Notes: generated by a model not told the origin, from the sequence alone. A DNA stretch of 36,174 nucleotides from Rhodospirillales bacterium (GCA_016794005.1 JAEUKY010000344.1:1-36174); one strand, 5' to 3'. Positions 19,065-29,217 are shown, counted from the first letter of the stretch. Numbers and translations are program-made.

Positions 19065-21229
19065 CCGCCGGCACCCGGTTCGGCGCGCATCACGCGGCTC
19101 GGGCTGCGCACCGGCGGATCCGGCACCCACGGCCGCGCGCCGCGCCATTCGCGCACCGTTTCCACGCGCACGTGCCCGTCCGCGATCCAGATCGCGTGCG
19201 CCCCGCCTTCCAGCAGGTCGAAACGGTCGATCGTGCGTCCGGCCATCGAACGGCAAGCCGCGCGTACCGAAACCGTCGCGACGACGAGATCGGCACCGCC
19301 GCACGCCGCCGGAAGTACACGCGCATCCCGCACGATCGAGACCTGCATTCCGCCCGCCCGGTAGACGCACACGCCCGCGCGGCAGTCGAGCGACCCGTCG
19401 CCCGTCGTCCCTGTGCGCGGCCAGACCTCGGGCACGTCGGCCGTACCGTCGCGCCGCAGCCATGTCTCGCGCGCGAACTTGTCGCCGCCGGCCGACGACA
19501 GCAGAAGCCGTCCGCCGGAATCCCGCACGGCGATCAGCCGCCCGTCGCCCGACACGAGGATGTCCGGCGGCAGGTGCAACCCAACCGTCGCAAGCCCGGC
19601 AGCCATCGCGGCCACACCGGCCAGACGCACGGCACTGCGCCACAGGCATAGCCAGGCGAGACCCGCGGCGATCGCCGCCAGCCCCCATGCCGGCATGCTG
19701 GGGAACAGCGCCACGGCGCCGTCCCAGCCGGCGACCCAGCGCGCGATCCACAAGAGCGCGTCCAGCCCCCAGCCCATCGGCACCAGCGCCCATGCCTCCA
19801 GTCCGAACGGGAACAGCAGCCCCGCCGCGACCGCCCACGGCATGATCCAGATGCCCGTCAACGGAACCGCCAGCAGGTTCGCGATCAGTCCGAACGCCGA
19901 GAAACGGTTGAAGTGGTAGAGCGCAAACGGCGCGCTCGCGAAGCCGGCGACGAGCGACGTCAGCACCGTGCCCGCAAGCCAGATTCCCGCACGCCCGACG
20001 GGGCCCGCCGTCGCACGCGCCCGCGACATCGGCGCGCTCGCCACCTCGAACGCCGCGACGAGGGCGGCGACGGCCGCGAACGACATCTGGAAACTCGCCG
20101 ACAGAAGGCTCTCCGGTCCCGCGACGAGGAGGCCGCCCGCCGCCCACGCGACGAGCCGCAGCGTGATCGCGCGCCGGTCGATCAGCACGGCGAACAGCAC
20201 GACCGACGTCATCAGCCAGCTGCGCTGCGTGGGCACGCTCGGGACCGCGAACAGCATGTAGAACGTGATCGCCGCGAACGACGCGACGGCCGCGATCTTC
20301 TTCGTGTTCCAGCGCAGGGCCGCGGCAGGCACGAGGGCGAGCGTCACGCGCACGCCCGCGAACACGATGCCGGCGACCATGCCGATATGCAGGCCCGAGA
20401 TCGACAGGATGTGCTGGAGACCGGAATCCCGGAATGCGGCGAGTGCTTCGGGCGGGACCGCACCCTGCTCGCCCGCGATCAGGGCAGCGGCGATTGCACC
20501 GGCCGGATCGGGCAGCGTCGCCGCGATGCGCGCGACGATGTCGGCACGCAGCGCGTTCATTCGCACGCGCCAGCCCGCCTCGCCCGGCCGCTCGACCAGT
20601 TCGATGCGCCCGCGCGCGTAGCCGACCGCGCCGAGCCGCTCGAACCACGCCTGCCGCGCGAAATCGAAGGCGCCAGGCGAGCTGGGTGCGGGCGGCGGCG
20701 ACAGGTAGGCGCGCGCGATGCGCACGTCGTCGCCCGGCCGCAGGCCGTCCGTTCCGTCGAGCTTCAGCCGGATCGTCTCGGGCGTACGTGCCGGCAGGAA
20801 GCCTGCGATCGAAAGCCGGTCGAGCAGCATGCGCACGCCGTCCGCGCGCGGCTCGATCGCGACGATGCGCCCCGCGACGGCGACCGGCCCCATCCGGCGC
20901 TCGACGACCGGTGCCGCCACCTCGTGCGCGCGCGTCTGGGCAAGTGCGAACCCCAGCGCCATCGCGGCAAGGATCGCGGCCAGCAGCCGAACCGCGCCGA
21001 CCGCCCGCCCGACAAGGCCGAAGAGGACGGCGACCGCGAGAAAGGCAGGCGCGATCCAGCGCTCCGGCTCATCCGGAAGCGCAAAATAGACGCCGATACC
21101 CGTCGCGAGCAGGACAGGCAGCCAGAGCACCAGTCGCGCCTGCTCGATCTCCCGCGTACGAAGCCAGAACCCCGACGCCGCATCCGCCCCGCCGGTCGGC
21201 AAGGCGGACGCTGCATCGGCCCGATGCAT
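19061..21229 (-). CDS. comEC: ComEC/Rec2-family DNA uptake channel
   Basis: 722 residues. Members form the inner-membrane channel for single-stranded DNA during natural transformation. The N-terminal part has several membrane helices and a DUF4131-like soluble insert (about 100-210). The central Competence domain contains [18 protein letters not shown]-like and [17 protein letters not shown] segments (about 250-300) followed by many helices to about 520. The C-terminal 200 residues keep only a degenerate beta-lactamase-like region ([19 protein letters not shown]); I see no HxHxDH metal motif. Alphaproteobacterial ComEC proteins commonly look like this, so it is not necessarily broken. It reads divergently from gltX and ends against lexA. 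Confidence 0.92.
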   Translation of the reverse strand: MHRADAASALPTGGADAASGFWLRTREIEQARLVLWLPVLLATGIGVYFALPDEPERWIAPAFLAVAVLFGLVGRAVGAVRLLAAILAAMALGFALAQTRAHEVAAPVVERRMGPVAVAGRIVAIEPRADGVRMLLDRLSIAGFLPARTPETIRLKLDGTDGLRPGDDVRIARAYLSPPPAPSSPGAFDFARQAWFERLGAVGYARGRIELVERPGEAGWRVRMNALRADIVARIAATLPDPAGAIAAALIAGEQGAVPPEALAAFRDSGLQHILSISGLHIGMVAGIVFAGVRVTLALVPAAALRWNTKKIAAVASFAAITFYMLFAVPSVPTQRSWLMTSVVLFAVLIDRRAITLRLVAWAAGGLLVAGPESLLSASFQMSFAAVAALVAAFEVASAPMSRARATAGPVGRAGIWLAGTVLTSLVAGFASAPFALYHFNRFSAFGLIANLLAVPLTGIWIMPWAVAAGLLFPFGLEAWALVPMGWGLDALLWIARWVAGWDGAVALFPSMPAWGLAAIAAGLAWLCLWRSAVRLAGVAAMAAGLATVGLHLPPDILVSGDGRLIAVRDSGGRLLLSSAGGDKFARETWLRRDGTADVPEVWPRTGTTGDGSLDCRAGVCVYRAGGMQVSIVRDARVLPAACGGADLVVATVSVRAACRSMAGRTIDRFDLLEGGAHAIWIADGHVRVETVREWRGARPWVPDPPVRSPSRVMRAEPGAGG

Positions 21230-21393
21230 GCAGGACGTGTCTCCGTATGTCGGTTGTTAATTTAAAGATGTAACGTGAACCGACGATGCCGGCAACCGTC
21301 GTGGCGCGATCTTCGCTGTGCACTGGGAGGACCGCGTGATAGGAAAAGCGCCTGTCTCGCCCCCTTCAATCAGCCCGAAGTTCGACGCAAAAA
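21230..21393. other. comEC/gltX divergent region
   Basis: 164 bp between the divergent comEC and gltX starts. It contains an AT-rich patch at 21254-21272 (TTGTTAATTTAAAG) that is unlike the surroundings and is the likely site of one or both promoters. I could not fit a convincing -35/-10 pair on either strand, and no tRNA or riboswitch is seen. Confidence 0.35.
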
Positions 21394-22818
21394 ATGGCCA
21401 CTGAAACGTCCAAGCCCGTCTGCCGCTTCGCCCCTTCGCCGACCGGCTACCTGCATATCGGCGGGGCGCGTACGGCCCTGTTCAACTGGCTGTTCGCCAA
21501 GCATACGGGCGGCAGTTTCCGCCTGCGCATCGAGGATACCGATCGCGCGCGCTCCACGCCCGAGGCGACCGAAGCGATCATCGACGGCATGAAGTGGCTC
21601 GGCCTCGACTGGGACGGGGAAGTCGTCCACCAGTTCGCGCGCATGGACCGGCACGCGGCCGTCGCCCTCGACCTCCTCGCCAGGGGCGGCGCCTACTATT
21701 GCTACGCCAGCCCGAAGGAGCTGGAGGAGATGCGCTCGGCCCAGAAGGCGGCCGGCAAGCCGATCCGTTACGACGGCCGCTGGCGCGACCGCGATCCGAA
21801 GGAAGCGCCGGCCGACATCAAGCCGGTCGTGCGCCTGAAGGCCCGCCAGGACGGCGAGACGATCATCCGCGACAAGGTGCAGGGCGACGTCGTGGTGAAG
21901 AACGAACAGCTCGACGACATGATCCTGCTGCGCGCCGACGGCACGCCCACCTACATGCTGTCGGTCGTCGTCGACGATCACGACATGGGCGTCACGCACG
22001 TCATCCGCGGCGACGACCATCTCAACAACGCCGCGCGCCAGATGCAGCTCATCGAGCGCCTCGGCTGGCCGGTCCCGGTCTACGCGCACATCCCGCTGAT
22101 CCACGGGCCGGACGGCGCCAAGCTTTCCAAGCGCCACGGGGCGCTGGCCGTCGACGCCTATCGCGACATGGGCTACCTGCCGGAGGCGATGCGCAACTAT
22201 CTGCTGCGCCTCGGCTGGGGCCATGGCGACGACGAGATCATCCCGACCGCCCAGGCGATCGAGTGGTTCGACCTCGATGGCGTGGGCCGCAGCCCGTCGC
22301 GCTTCGATTTCAAGAAGCTCGACAACCTGAACGGCCACTACATGCGCCACACCGAGGACGCGCCGCTCGTCGACGCGGCCCTGCCGCTGATCGAGAAGGC
22401 CGCCGGCCAGAAGGTCGACGCGGCCGCGAAGGCGCGTCTCGTGGCCGGGATGGGCGGCCTCAAGGCGCGCGCCAAGACGCTCCTGGAGCTCGCCAACGCG
22501 GCCGTCTTCTACGTCCGGTCGCGGCCCATCGCGCTCGACGATGCGGCCCGCAAGCACCTCGCCGGCGAAGGGCTCGCGAACCTCAAGACCGCGCGCGACC
22601 TGTTCGCCGCCGCACCTGTCTGGGAGGCCGCAGCGCTCGAGGCCGTGCTGCGCGAAGCAGCCGAGCGCGGGGGCATCAAGCTCGGGTCGCTGGCCCAGCC
22701 CGTACGGGCCGCACTTTCGGGCCAGGGCACGTCGCCGCCGATCTTCGAGGTGATGGCAATTCTCGGCCGGGATGAAGCACTTGGCCGGATTTCCGACGCG
22801 CTGGCTGGAGGCACATAG
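21394..22818 (+). CDS. gltX: Glutamate--tRNA ligase
   Basis: Charges tRNA-Glu, and often tRNA-Gln in alphaproteobacteria that lack GlnRS. 474 residues, class I synthetase. The Rossmann HIGH-type motif reads [11 protein letters not shown] (about 17-27) and the KMSKS-type motif [10 protein letters not shown] (about 240-249). RIEDTDRAR is the family's DTD segment. The C-terminal helical anticodon-binding region has normal length. Many alphaproteobacteria carry two GltX paralogues; whether this is the GluRS or a tRNA-Gln-preferring copy cannot be decided from the motifs. gltA follows on the same strand after 97 bp. Confidence 0.97.
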   Translation: MATETSKPVCRFAPSPTGYLHIGGARTALFNWLFAKHTGGSFRLRIEDTDRARSTPEATEAIIDGMKWLGLDWDGEVVHQFARMDRHAAVALDLLARGGAYYCYASPKELEEMRSAQKAAGKPIRYDGRWRDRDPKEAPADIKPVVRLKARQDGETIIRDKVQGDVVVKNEQLDDMILLRADGTPTYMLSVVVDDHDMGVTHVIRGDDHLNNAARQMQLIERLGWPVPVYAHIPLIHGPDGAKLSKRHGALAVDAYRDMGYLPEAMRNYLLRLGWGHGDDEIIPTAQAIEWFDLDGVGRSPSRFDFKKLDNLNGHYMRHTEDAPLVDAALPLIEKAAGQKVDAAAKARLVAGMGGLKARAKTLLELANAAVFYVRSRPIALDDAARKHLAGEGLANLKTARDLFAAAPVWEAAALEAVLREAAERGGIKLGSLAQPVRAALSGQGTSPPIFEVMAILGRDEALGRISDALAGGT

Positions 22819-22915
22819 CCGCACCGGCCGCACCAGACGGATGTCTTGCCAAATCCGCCGCCCTAAGCTCCAATAACCTTATCGCATCTGCGAAGTCCCG
22901 AGACAGAGAGCGCCA

Positions 22916-24217
22916 ATGACCAAGCCCAGCCCCAACGCCACGCTGATCGACAACCAGACCGGCAAGAAATACGACATGCCGGTTCTGTCCGGGTCGGTCG
23001 GCCCCCAGGTCATCGACGTGCGCAAGCTCTACGGCGACACCGGGTACTTCACCTACGATCCGGGCTACACCTCGACCGGGGCGTGCAAGTCCAAGATCAC
23101 CTATATCGACGGCGACCTCGGCGTGCTGCTGCACCGCGGCTACCCGATCGAGGAACTGGCCGAACATTCCGACTTCATGGAAGTCGCCTACCTGATCCTG
23201 AAGGGCGAGCTTCCCAACGCGGCCGACAAGAAGAAGTTCGAGCGCGACATCACGCTCCACACGATGCTGCACGAGCAGATCAACCGCTTCTTCTCGGGCT
23301 TCCGGCGCGACGCGCACCCGATGGCGGTCATGTGCGGCGTGGTCGGCGCCCTTTCGGCCTTCTACCACGACAGCCTCGACATCTCGGACCCGCACCAGCG
23401 GATGATCGCCTCCTACCGGCTGATCGCGAAGATGCCGACGATCGCGGCGATGGCCTACAAGTACTCGATCGGCCAGCCCTTCATGTATCCGCGCAACGAT
23501 CTGAGCTACGCCGAGAATTTCCTCTACATGACCTTCGGCGTGCCGTGCGAGCCGTACAAGGTCAACCCCGTCCTCGCCAAGGCGATGGACAAGATCTTCA
23601 TCCTGCACGCCGACCACGAGCAGAACGCGTCGACCTCGACCGTGCGCCTCGCCGGGTCGTCGGGCGCCAATCCGTTCGCCTGCATCGCGGCGGGCATCGC
23701 GACCCTCTGGGGTCCCGCGCACGGCGGTGCGAACGAGGCCGTGCTGAAGATGCTCGCGGAGATCGGCACGAAGGACAAGATCCCCGAATTCATCAAGCGC
23801 GTGAAGGACAAGAACGAAGGCGTGCGCCTGATGGGCTTCGGCCACCGCGTCTACAAGAACTACGATCCGCGCGCCAAGGTCATGTCCGCGACGTGCAAGG
23901 AAGTGCTCGGCGAACTCGGCGTCAGCGACCCGCTGCTCGAGATCGCGGTCGAACTCGAGCGCATCGCACTCCAGGACGAATACTTCGTCTCCAAGAAGCT
24001 CTATCCGAACGTCGATTTCTATTCGGGCATCATCCTCAAGGCGATGGGCTTCCCCGTCGCGATGTTCACGGCCCTGTTCGCGCTTGCCCGCACCACGGGC
24101 TGGATCGCGCAGTGGAACGAGATGATCGAGGATCCGGAACAGAAGATCGGCCGTCCGCGCCAGCTCTACACGGGTGCCGCCAAGCGTCCATACGTGCCGA
24201 TCAGCAAGCGCGCCTAG
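22916..24217 (+). CDS. gltA: Citrate synthase (hexameric, type II)
   Basis: Condenses acetyl-CoA with oxaloacetate at the entry of the TCA cycle. 433 residues, the length of Gram-negative NADH-sensitive hexameric enzymes. The catalytic triad regions are present: His in [16 protein letters not shown], His in [16 protein letters not shown] and Asp in [10 protein letters not shown]. The N-terminal beta domain (with [20 protein letters not shown]) typical of this class is also seen. GAGAG lies just before the ATG at 22916. The gltX-gltA order is a common alphaproteobacterial arrangement. Confidence 0.98.
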   Translation: MTKPSPNATLIDNQTGKKYDMPVLSGSVGPQVIDVRKLYGDTGYFTYDPGYTSTGACKSKITYIDGDLGVLLHRGYPIEELAEHSDFMEVAYLILKGELPNAADKKKFERDITLHTMLHEQINRFFSGFRRDAHPMAVMCGVVGALSAFYHDSLDISDPHQRMIASYRLIAKMPTIAAMAYKYSIGQPFMYPRNDLSYAENFLYMTFGVPCEPYKVNPVLAKAMDKIFILHADHEQNASTSTVRLAGSSGANPFACIAAGIATLWGPAHGGANEAVLKMLAEIGTKDKIPEFIKRVKDKNEGVRLMGFGHRVYKNYDPRAKVMSATCKEVLGELGVSDPLLEIAVELERIALQDEYFVSKKLYPNVDFYSGIILKAMGFPVAMFTALFALARTTGWIAQWNEMIEDPEQKIGRPRQLYTGAAKRPYVPISKRA

Positions 24218-24258
24218 AACGCGCCGTCGTCCATGTTCCGCTAGGGAGGCGGACGGAA

Positions 24259-24459
24259 ATGGCCAATACAGGGACCGGTTCGCTGCGCGAACAGGCCGCA
24301 CCGCAGAGTTCGGTGCGCGGCTCGCGTACGGCCACGCTCGGCCGGCGGCGCCTGCCGCCCGCGGCGAACGACAACCGGCCCACGCTGCTGCGCCTTCTGA
24401 AGATCTCGGCCGGACCGGTGCTGATCGTGGCGATCGCCGCCGCGGTCTACTGGAACTAG
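24259..24459 (+). CDS. Small membrane protein of unknown function (66 aa)
   Basis: 66 residues. The first 45 are basic and rich in Arg, Ala and Pro, including PPAANDNRP, a motif often seen in short alphaproteobacterial proteins. The last 18 form one hydrophobic helix (ISAGPVLIVAIAAAVYWN) that runs to the C-terminus. The topology would be tail-anchored with the basic part in the cytoplasm. GGGAGG lies about 9 nt before the ATG at 24259, a strong ribosome site. It starts 41 bp after gltA on the same strand and may share its message. Its stop is 2 bp from that of gloA. No function can be assigned. Confidence 0.75.
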   Translation: MANTGTGSLREQAAPQSSVRGSRTATLGRRRLPPAANDNRPTLLRLLKISAGPVLIVAIAAAVYWN

Positions 24460-24461
24460 GC

Positions 24462-24872
24462 CTATTTCTGGATCAGCTCGATCTTGTAGCCGTCCGGGTC
24501 CTCGACGAAGGCGATGACGGTCGTGCCGTGCTTCATCGGGCCGGGCGGACGCGTGATCTTGGCGCCGGCCGCCGCCAGCTTCTTGCACGTGCCGTAGATG
24601 TCTTTCACGCCCAGCGCCAGATGCCCGAACCCGTCGCCGATCTGGTAGGGCGCATGCCCCCAGTTGTGCGTGAGTTCGATCACCGAGTTCGTGTCCTCCG
24701 AACCGTAACCGACGAAGGCGAGCGTGAACTTTCCGTCGGGATAGTCCTTGCGGCGCAGCAGCGACATGCCGAGCTTGCCGCAGTAGAAATCGATCGACTT
24801 CTCCAGGTCGAAGACCCGGATCATCGTATGGAGCATGCGGAATTCGGTTGCGGGCGTGCGGGCGTCGTCCAT
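24462..24872 (-). CDS. gloA: Lactoylglutathione lyase (glyoxalase I)
   Basis: Isomerises the hemithioacetal of methylglyoxal and glutathione to S-lactoylglutathione, detoxifying methylglyoxal. 136 residues, the E. coli GloA size. Two beta-alpha-beta-beta-beta modules carry the four expected metal ligands: His in RMLHTMIRV, Glu in SVIELTHNWG, His in FGHLALGV and Glu in GYKIELIQK. The combination suggests the Ni/Co-type bacterial enzyme. AAGGAGA lies just upstream of the ATG at 24872. It is divergent from the Gfo/Idh/MocA gene (81 bp) and convergent with the 66-residue protein gene. Confidence 0.95.
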   Translation of the reverse strand: MDDARTPATEFRMLHTMIRVFDLEKSIDFYCGKLGMSLLRRKDYPDGKFTLAFVGYGSEDTNSVIELTHNWGHAPYQIGDGFGHLALGVKDIYGTCKKLAAAGAKITRPPGPMKHGTTVIAFVEDPDGYKIELIQK

Positions 24873-24953
24873 GGCGGTCTCCTTTTCCTTCCGCTCCAGA
24901 ATGCCGCCGCCGGGAGCTTTGCGCCAGCCCGCAAAACCATGTAGGTAGCAGCC

Positions 24954-25922
24954 ATGCGCAAGCTCCGCACCGCCGTGGTCGGCGGCGGCCATTTCGGCCG
25001 CTATCACGCCGACAAGTACGCCAGCCTTCCGGAATCCGATTTCGTCGGCATCGTCGATCCGGACCCGGCCACGCGCGAGGCGCTGGCGTCCAAGCACAAG
25101 GTCGCGGGCTTCGCCGACGCGGGCGAGCTGGTCGGCAAGGTCGACGCCGTCTCGGTCGTCGTTCCGACGGTCCTGCACTACGACGTCGCCGTCCGCCTGA
25201 TCGATGCCGGCATCCACGTGCTGATCGAGAAGCCGATCGCCGAGACCGTCGAGCAGGCCGACCGGCTGATCGCCGCAGCGCGCGCCAAGGGCGTGGTACT
25301 TCAGATCGGCCATCTGCAGCGCTTCCTGCTGGACCGGCTGGGCGTGGCCGACTATGTCGACCGCCCGCTCTATATCGAGGCGGCCCGCATCCACGCCTTC
25401 ACGCCGCGCGCGACCGACGTGTCGGTCATCCTCGACCTGATGATCCACGACATCGATCTGGTGCTCGCACTGGTCGGCGCGCCCGTCGAGAGCGTCATGG
25501 CCGTCGGCACGCCCGTCGTGACCGAGGAGGAGGACATCGCCAATGTCCGCCTCGGTTTCGCGAACGGCTGCGTGGCCAACATCACGACCAGCCGCGTGAG
25601 CCTGAACACGGAACGGCGCATGCGGATATTCGGGCACGAATGCTACGTGTCGATCGATCTCGCCAAGCGCCGGCTCGTTGCGCTGACGCGCGGCCTCGGC
25701 GAAAGCACCGTACCCGGCATGCCGCCGATCGACCGGGTCGAGAAGGAATTTGCCGACGGCGACGATCTCAAGAGCGAGATCGCGAGCTTCCTCGCCGCCT
25801 GCCGGGGAGATCATCCGCCGCGCGTTTCGGGAGCCGACGGGCGCAACGCCCTCGACGTGGCGCTACGCATCGAAAGCGCCATCCGCGCGCACCGCGCGCG
25901 CGTGCTCACCGCCGGCGGCTGA
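24954..25922 (+). CDS. Gfo/Idh/MocA-family oxidoreductase
   Basis: 322 residues. The N-terminal Rossmann fold has VVGGGHFGRYHADKYA (about 7-22); EKPIAETVEQA (about 94-104) is the family's catalytic Lys motif, and IHDIDLVLAL holds the likely substrate-site His. The family oxidises or reduces sugars or UDP-sugars with NAD(P). Its place beside lpxB recalls GnnA, the UDP-GlcNAc 3-dehydrogenase for diaminosugar lipid A, but no GnnB-like aminotransferase is present. Related oxidoreductase genes adjoin lpxB in other alphaproteobacteria, to my recollection. Here it points toward lpxB and overlaps it by 17 bp tail to tail. Substrate unknown. Confidence 0.9.
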   Translation: MRKLRTAVVGGGHFGRYHADKYASLPESDFVGIVDPDPATREALASKHKVAGFADAGELVGKVDAVSVVVPTVLHYDVAVRLIDAGIHVLIEKPIAETVEQADRLIAAARAKGVVLQIGHLQRFLLDRLGVADYVDRPLYIEAARIHAFTPRATDVSVILDLMIHDIDLVLALVGAPVESVMAVGTPVVTEEEDIANVRLGFANGCVANITTSRVSLNTERRMRIFGHECYVSIDLAKRRLVALTRGLGESTVPGMPPIDRVEKEFADGDDLKSEIASFLAACRGDHPPRVSGADGRNALDVALRIESAIRAHRARVLTAGG

Positions 25923-27078
25923 TCTCGGCCAATACGGCTGCCGCCGCCCGGTCGGACGGCAGGTGGCCCGGCCCCTTCGCGATCTCGGCATTGCCCAGCG
26001 CGTCGCAGATCGCGGCGAGATCGGCGCGCATGCGCGCCGCCGCCGCCGGATCGTCGAGCAGCGTCGCCAGCTCGCCGGCGAGACGTTCGGGCGTGCAGTC
26101 TTCCTGCAGCAATTCGGGGATCACGGCACGGCCGGCGATGACGTTGGGCATCGCGACGAACGGCACCTTGATGAGCCGGCGCGCCAGGAACGCCGACAGC
26201 GCGTTGACCCGGTGGCCCACGACTGTCGGCAACCCGGCCACGGCAAGCTCCAGCGTGGTGGTGCCCGAGATGCTGAGCGCCACGTCCGCCGCCAGATATG
26301 CCGCGCGCTTCTCCGCGGCGCTCTCGATCCGGATCGCCTCGCCGGGAAGCTCGGCCGCGAGCCTTTCGGACAGCTTCTCGGTGTTGCGCACGTGCGGCAG
26401 CACGAACGTCAGGTCGTCGCGCCCCCGCGCCAGCAGCCGCGCGGTCTCGAGAAAGACGGGTGCCATCCGGCCGAACAAGCCGACGCGGCTGCCCGGCATC
26501 ACCATAACGAGACGCCTGCCGGCCGGAATCGAGCGGCTTCGCCGGAACTCCTGCCGGTCGGAGCCGGTCAGGACATCCTCGAGCACGGGATGCCCGACAT
26601 GCACGCACGCAAGCCCGAGACCGGCGAAGAACGCCGGCTCGAACGGGAGCAGGGCAAGGATCGCGTCGACGCGCCGACCCAGTTTCTTCGCCCGCCCCGG
26701 TCGCCACGCCCAGAGTTGCGGTGCCACGTACTGGACGACCGGAATGCCCGTATCGCGGATGCGGTCGGCCACGCGCAGGCCGAAGCTGGGGGAATCGATC
26801 AGCACGACGACATCGGGGCGCGCGGCGCGGATCTCGGCCGCCGTACGCCGCAGCCGGTCGAAGATCGTCGGCAGACGCGGCACGACCTCGGCAATTCCCA
26901 TCACCGACAGGTCGCCGATCGGGAACAGGGTCTGCAGCCCCTCGCCCGCCATGCGTTCCCCGCCGATGCCGGCAAAGCGCACGCCGTCCGACGCACGGCG
27001 CAGTGCCGCCATCAGCTTGGCGCCGATATTGTCGCCCGACGGCTCCGCCGCGACGAGGAAGACGGACGGACCGCTCAT
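25906..27078 (-). CDS. lpxB: Lipid-A-disaccharide synthase
   Basis: Joins UDP-2,3-diacylglucosamine and lipid X to form the tetraacyl disaccharide 1-phosphate of lipid A, at the inner face of the inner membrane. 390 residues, a GT-19 glycosyltransferase of normal length. Segments seen are AAEPSGDNIGA (about 10-20), VLIDSPSFGLRVA, YVAPQLWAWRPGRAKK, VMPGSRVGLF and SGTTTLELA. The start at 27078 is fixed by the 4-bp ATGA overlap with the lpxI stop. It is the last gene of the operon in this direction and overlaps the convergent oxidoreductase gene by 17 bp. Confidence 0.97.
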   Translation of the reverse strand: MSGPSVFLVAAEPSGDNIGAKLMAALRRASDGVRFAGIGGERMAGEGLQTLFPIGDLSVMGIAEVVPRLPTIFDRLRRTAAEIRAARPDVVVLIDSPSFGLRVADRIRDTGIPVVQYVAPQLWAWRPGRAKKLGRRVDAILALLPFEPAFFAGLGLACVHVGHPVLEDVLTGSDRQEFRRSRSIPAGRRLVMVMPGSRVGLFGRMAPVFLETARLLARGRDDLTFVLPHVRNTEKLSERLAAELPGEAIRIESAAEKRAAYLAADVALSISGTTTLELAVAGLPTVVGHRVNALSAFLARRLIKVPFVAMPNVIAGRAVIPELLQEDCTPERLAGELATLLDDPAAAARMRADLAAICDALGNAEIAKGPGHLPSDRAAAAVLAEISRRR

Positions 27079-27923
27079 GCCGGCCGCACCCCTGCGAGGA
27101 AGATGCCCGCCGCGTCGGCCGCCGCGACGGTCGCCGCGCGATCGAGCACGAGCGCTTCGTCCGCCTCGACGGCGATCCCCCGCAGGCCCGCCCGCCGGGC
27201 TTGCGCGACGGTTTCGGGCCCGATGGTCGGCAGATCGACCCGCCGGTCCTGACCCGGCATCGCGGCCTTGACGAGCACCGCACCCGCTGCCGTCGCCGCC
27301 GCCGCATCCAGCATCGCACCCGTTCCCGCGCGGCCTTCCTCGGCGATCGTACGGCCGTCGCGCACGAGGACCGCCTGCCCGCGCTGGCGGCGGCCGAGAG
27401 CGCGCGCGGCGCGGAACCCGGCCATCAGGTCGGACTTCGCCGCCGCGTCCGGCCCGATCCGGCCCATGGTCCCCTCGCCCGCGAGCAGGTCTGGCAGTAT
27501 CTCGTGGACGCCGAGCGCGCGGAATCCCCGCCCTTCGATGATCTGGAGCACGCGCGACAGCAGCGACGCGTCGCCGGCCCAGACCGGAAGCAGGCGAAAG
27601 AGCGTGACGAAGCCGGTAAGGTCGCCGGCGAGCTGGCGAAGGCCCGGCCGCCGGACCGGACCGGCAAGCACGACGTCGGCGCAAGCCGCAGCATGCATCC
27701 GCGCGAACAACCTGCCGACCTTCGCGATCGGAACGACGTCGTGCGGCATGCCGGCCACGGTCGCCGGCTCGCAGAATCCCTCGAAGGCGAAAATGTGGAC
27801 CTGCCGCCCCTGCGCGATAGCGGCATCGGCCAGAAGGCGGGGCAGCGGGCCGCCGCCGGCCAGGATCGCGAGCTTGCGTCCCCCCGCCTCCGCCCGTCCG
27901 GGGCTGGCGAGCGCGCCGCTCAC
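27075..27923 (-). CDS. lpxI: UDP-2,3-diacylglucosamine diphosphatase LpxI
   Basis: Hydrolyses UDP-2,3-diacylglucosamine to lipid X plus UMP; it replaces LpxH in most alphaproteobacteria. 282 residues, DUF1009 family. Seen are LAILAGGGPLPRLLADA at the N-terminus, AGPVRRPGLRQL, the lid/core region with RALGVHEILPDLLAGEGTMG, and the C-terminal catalytic region with DLPTIGPETV. The start is GTG at 27923, overlapping the lpxA stop (GTGA); its stop overlaps the lpxB ATG. The position between lpxA and lpxB supports the assignment. Confidence 0.96.
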   Translation of the reverse strand: MSGALASPGRAEAGGRKLAILAGGGPLPRLLADAAIAQGRQVHIFAFEGFCEPATVAGMPHDVVPIAKVGRLFARMHAAACADVVLAGPVRRPGLRQLAGDLTGFVTLFRLLPVWAGDASLLSRVLQIIEGRGFRALGVHEILPDLLAGEGTMGRIGPDAAAKSDLMAGFRAARALGRRQRGQAVLVRDGRTIAEEGRAGTGAMLDAAAATAAGAVLVKAAMPGQDRRVDLPTIGPETVAQARRAGLRGIAVEADEALVLDRAATVAAADAAGIFLAGVRPA

Positions 27924-28744
27924 AAGGCCGCGTCGGCTTTCGGCAGGCAGATGGCGCGGTTGTTGGCGCCGCGGATGAAATCGACGATCTCCATCACCGC
28001 CGCCGCCTTGCCGTAAAGCGACGAGACGTCCTCGAGCCTCTCCGCCATCGTGCCTTCCTGCGCGAACAGAAGACGGTAGGCCGTGCGCAGATCGTGGATC
28101 TGTTCGCGGCTGAAGCCGCGCCGCTTCAGGCCGACGATGTTCAGGCCCTGCAGGCGTGCGCGGTCGCCCATAACGAGGCCGTAGGGAATGACGTCGCCCT
28201 CGACCCCGGTCATGCCGCCGATCATCGCGTGCTTGCCGATGCGCACATACTGGTGCACTGCCGAGATTCCGCCGAGGATCGCGAAATCGCCCACATGGAC
28301 GTGGCCGCCCAGCGTGGCGCTGTTGACCATGACGACGTTGTCGCCGACGTGGCAGTCGTGCGCGACGTGCGCGCCTGTCATGAACAGGCAGCGCGAACCG
28401 ACGGTGGTCAGGAACTTGCCGCCCGCGGTGCCGGGATTCATCGTCACGTGCTCGCGCACGACGTTGTCCTCGCCGATCGTCAGGCGCGTCGGCTCGCCCT
28501 TGTACTTGAGGTCCTGCGGCGGGTGCCCGAGTGACGCGAACGGGTAGATTTTCGTGCGCGCGCCGATTTCCGTCTGGCCGGCGACGACGACGTGGCTGAT
28601 CAGCTCGACTCCGTCGTGCAGGACGGCCGACTTTCCCACGGTACAGAACGGGCCCACGCGCACGCCCTTGCCGAGCGCGGCGCCGGGCTCGACGATCGCC
28701 ATCGGATGCACGAACGTCTCGGTCGCTGCGGCACCCGTGTCCAT
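27920..28744 (-). CDS. lpxA: UDP-N-acetylglucosamine O-acyltransferase LpxA
   Basis: First step of lipid A synthesis: moves a 3-hydroxyacyl group from ACP to the 3-OH of UDP-GlcNAc. 274 residues. A left-handed beta helix built from hexapeptide repeats (about 12-190) is followed by a helical C-terminus (GLKRRGFSREQIHDLRTAYR). The catalytic His lies in GAHVAHDCHVG. A Gly in VMGDRAR sits where E. coli LpxA has Gly173, which favours an O-linked rather than N-linked acyl product. The ATG at 28744 shares one base with the fabZ stop (TGATG). lpxI follows with a 4-bp overlap. Confidence 0.97.
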   Translation of the reverse strand: MDTGAAATETFVHPMAIVEPGAALGKGVRVGPFCTVGKSAVLHDGVELISHVVVAGQTEIGARTKIYPFASLGHPPQDLKYKGEPTRLTIGEDNVVREHVTMNPGTAGGKFLTTVGSRCLFMTGAHVAHDCHVGDNVVMVNSATLGGHVHVGDFAILGGISAVHQYVRIGKHAMIGGMTGVEGDVIPYGLVMGDRARLQGLNIVGLKRRGFSREQIHDLRTAYRLLFAQEGTMAERLEDVSSLYGKAAAVMEIVDFIRGANNRAICLPKADAAL

Positions 28745-29217
28745 CAGCGGTCCACGATCATCGCGGAGAACGTCGCCTCGGCGACGCGTACGCCGTCGAC
28801 TTTGGCCTCTCCGACGAACTTCCACACGTTGCCGCGCGAGCGTTCCTTCGCCACGTGGATGCGCAGCTGGTCGCCCGGCGTGACCGGGCGGCGGAAGCGC
28901 GCCTCGTCGATCGTCATGAAATAGACGAGCTTGCCTTCGGATTCGGGCCCGAGCGTGTGGACCACGAGAATCCCCGCGGTCTGCGCCATCGCCTCGACGA
29001 TCAGGACGCCAGGCATGATCGGACGGCCGGGAAAATGGCCCTGGAAGAAGGGCTCGCCCATCGTGACGTTCTTGATGCCGACGGCGCTGACGTCGCGCAC
29101 GGCCTCGACGACCCGGTCGATCAGCAGGAACGGATAGCGGTGCGGGATCATATCCATGATCCGCAGGATCTCGATCGTCTCCCCTGCGGCGGGCGGATTG
29201 GCATTGGCTTCGTTCAT
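28744..29217 (-). CDS. fabZ: 3-hydroxyacyl-[ACP] dehydratase FabZ
   Basis: Dehydrates 3-hydroxyacyl-ACP in fatty acid elongation; it competes with LpxA and LpxD for the same 3-hydroxyacyl-ACP pool, which explains its place among lpx genes. 157 residues, single hot-dog fold. The catalytic His is in [15 protein letters not shown] (about 62-76) and the Glu in [21 protein letters not shown] is the conserved N-terminal segment. The start at 29217 overlaps the lpxD stop (ATGA). Confidence 0.97.
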   Translation of the reverse strand: MNEANANPPAAGETIEILRIMDMIPHRYPFLLIDRVVEAVRDVSAVGIKNVTMGEPFFQGHFPGRPIMPGVLIVEAMAQTAGILVVHTLGPESEGKLVYFMTIDEARFRRPVTPGDQLRIHVAKERSRGNVWKFVGEAKVDGVRVAEATFSAMIVDR

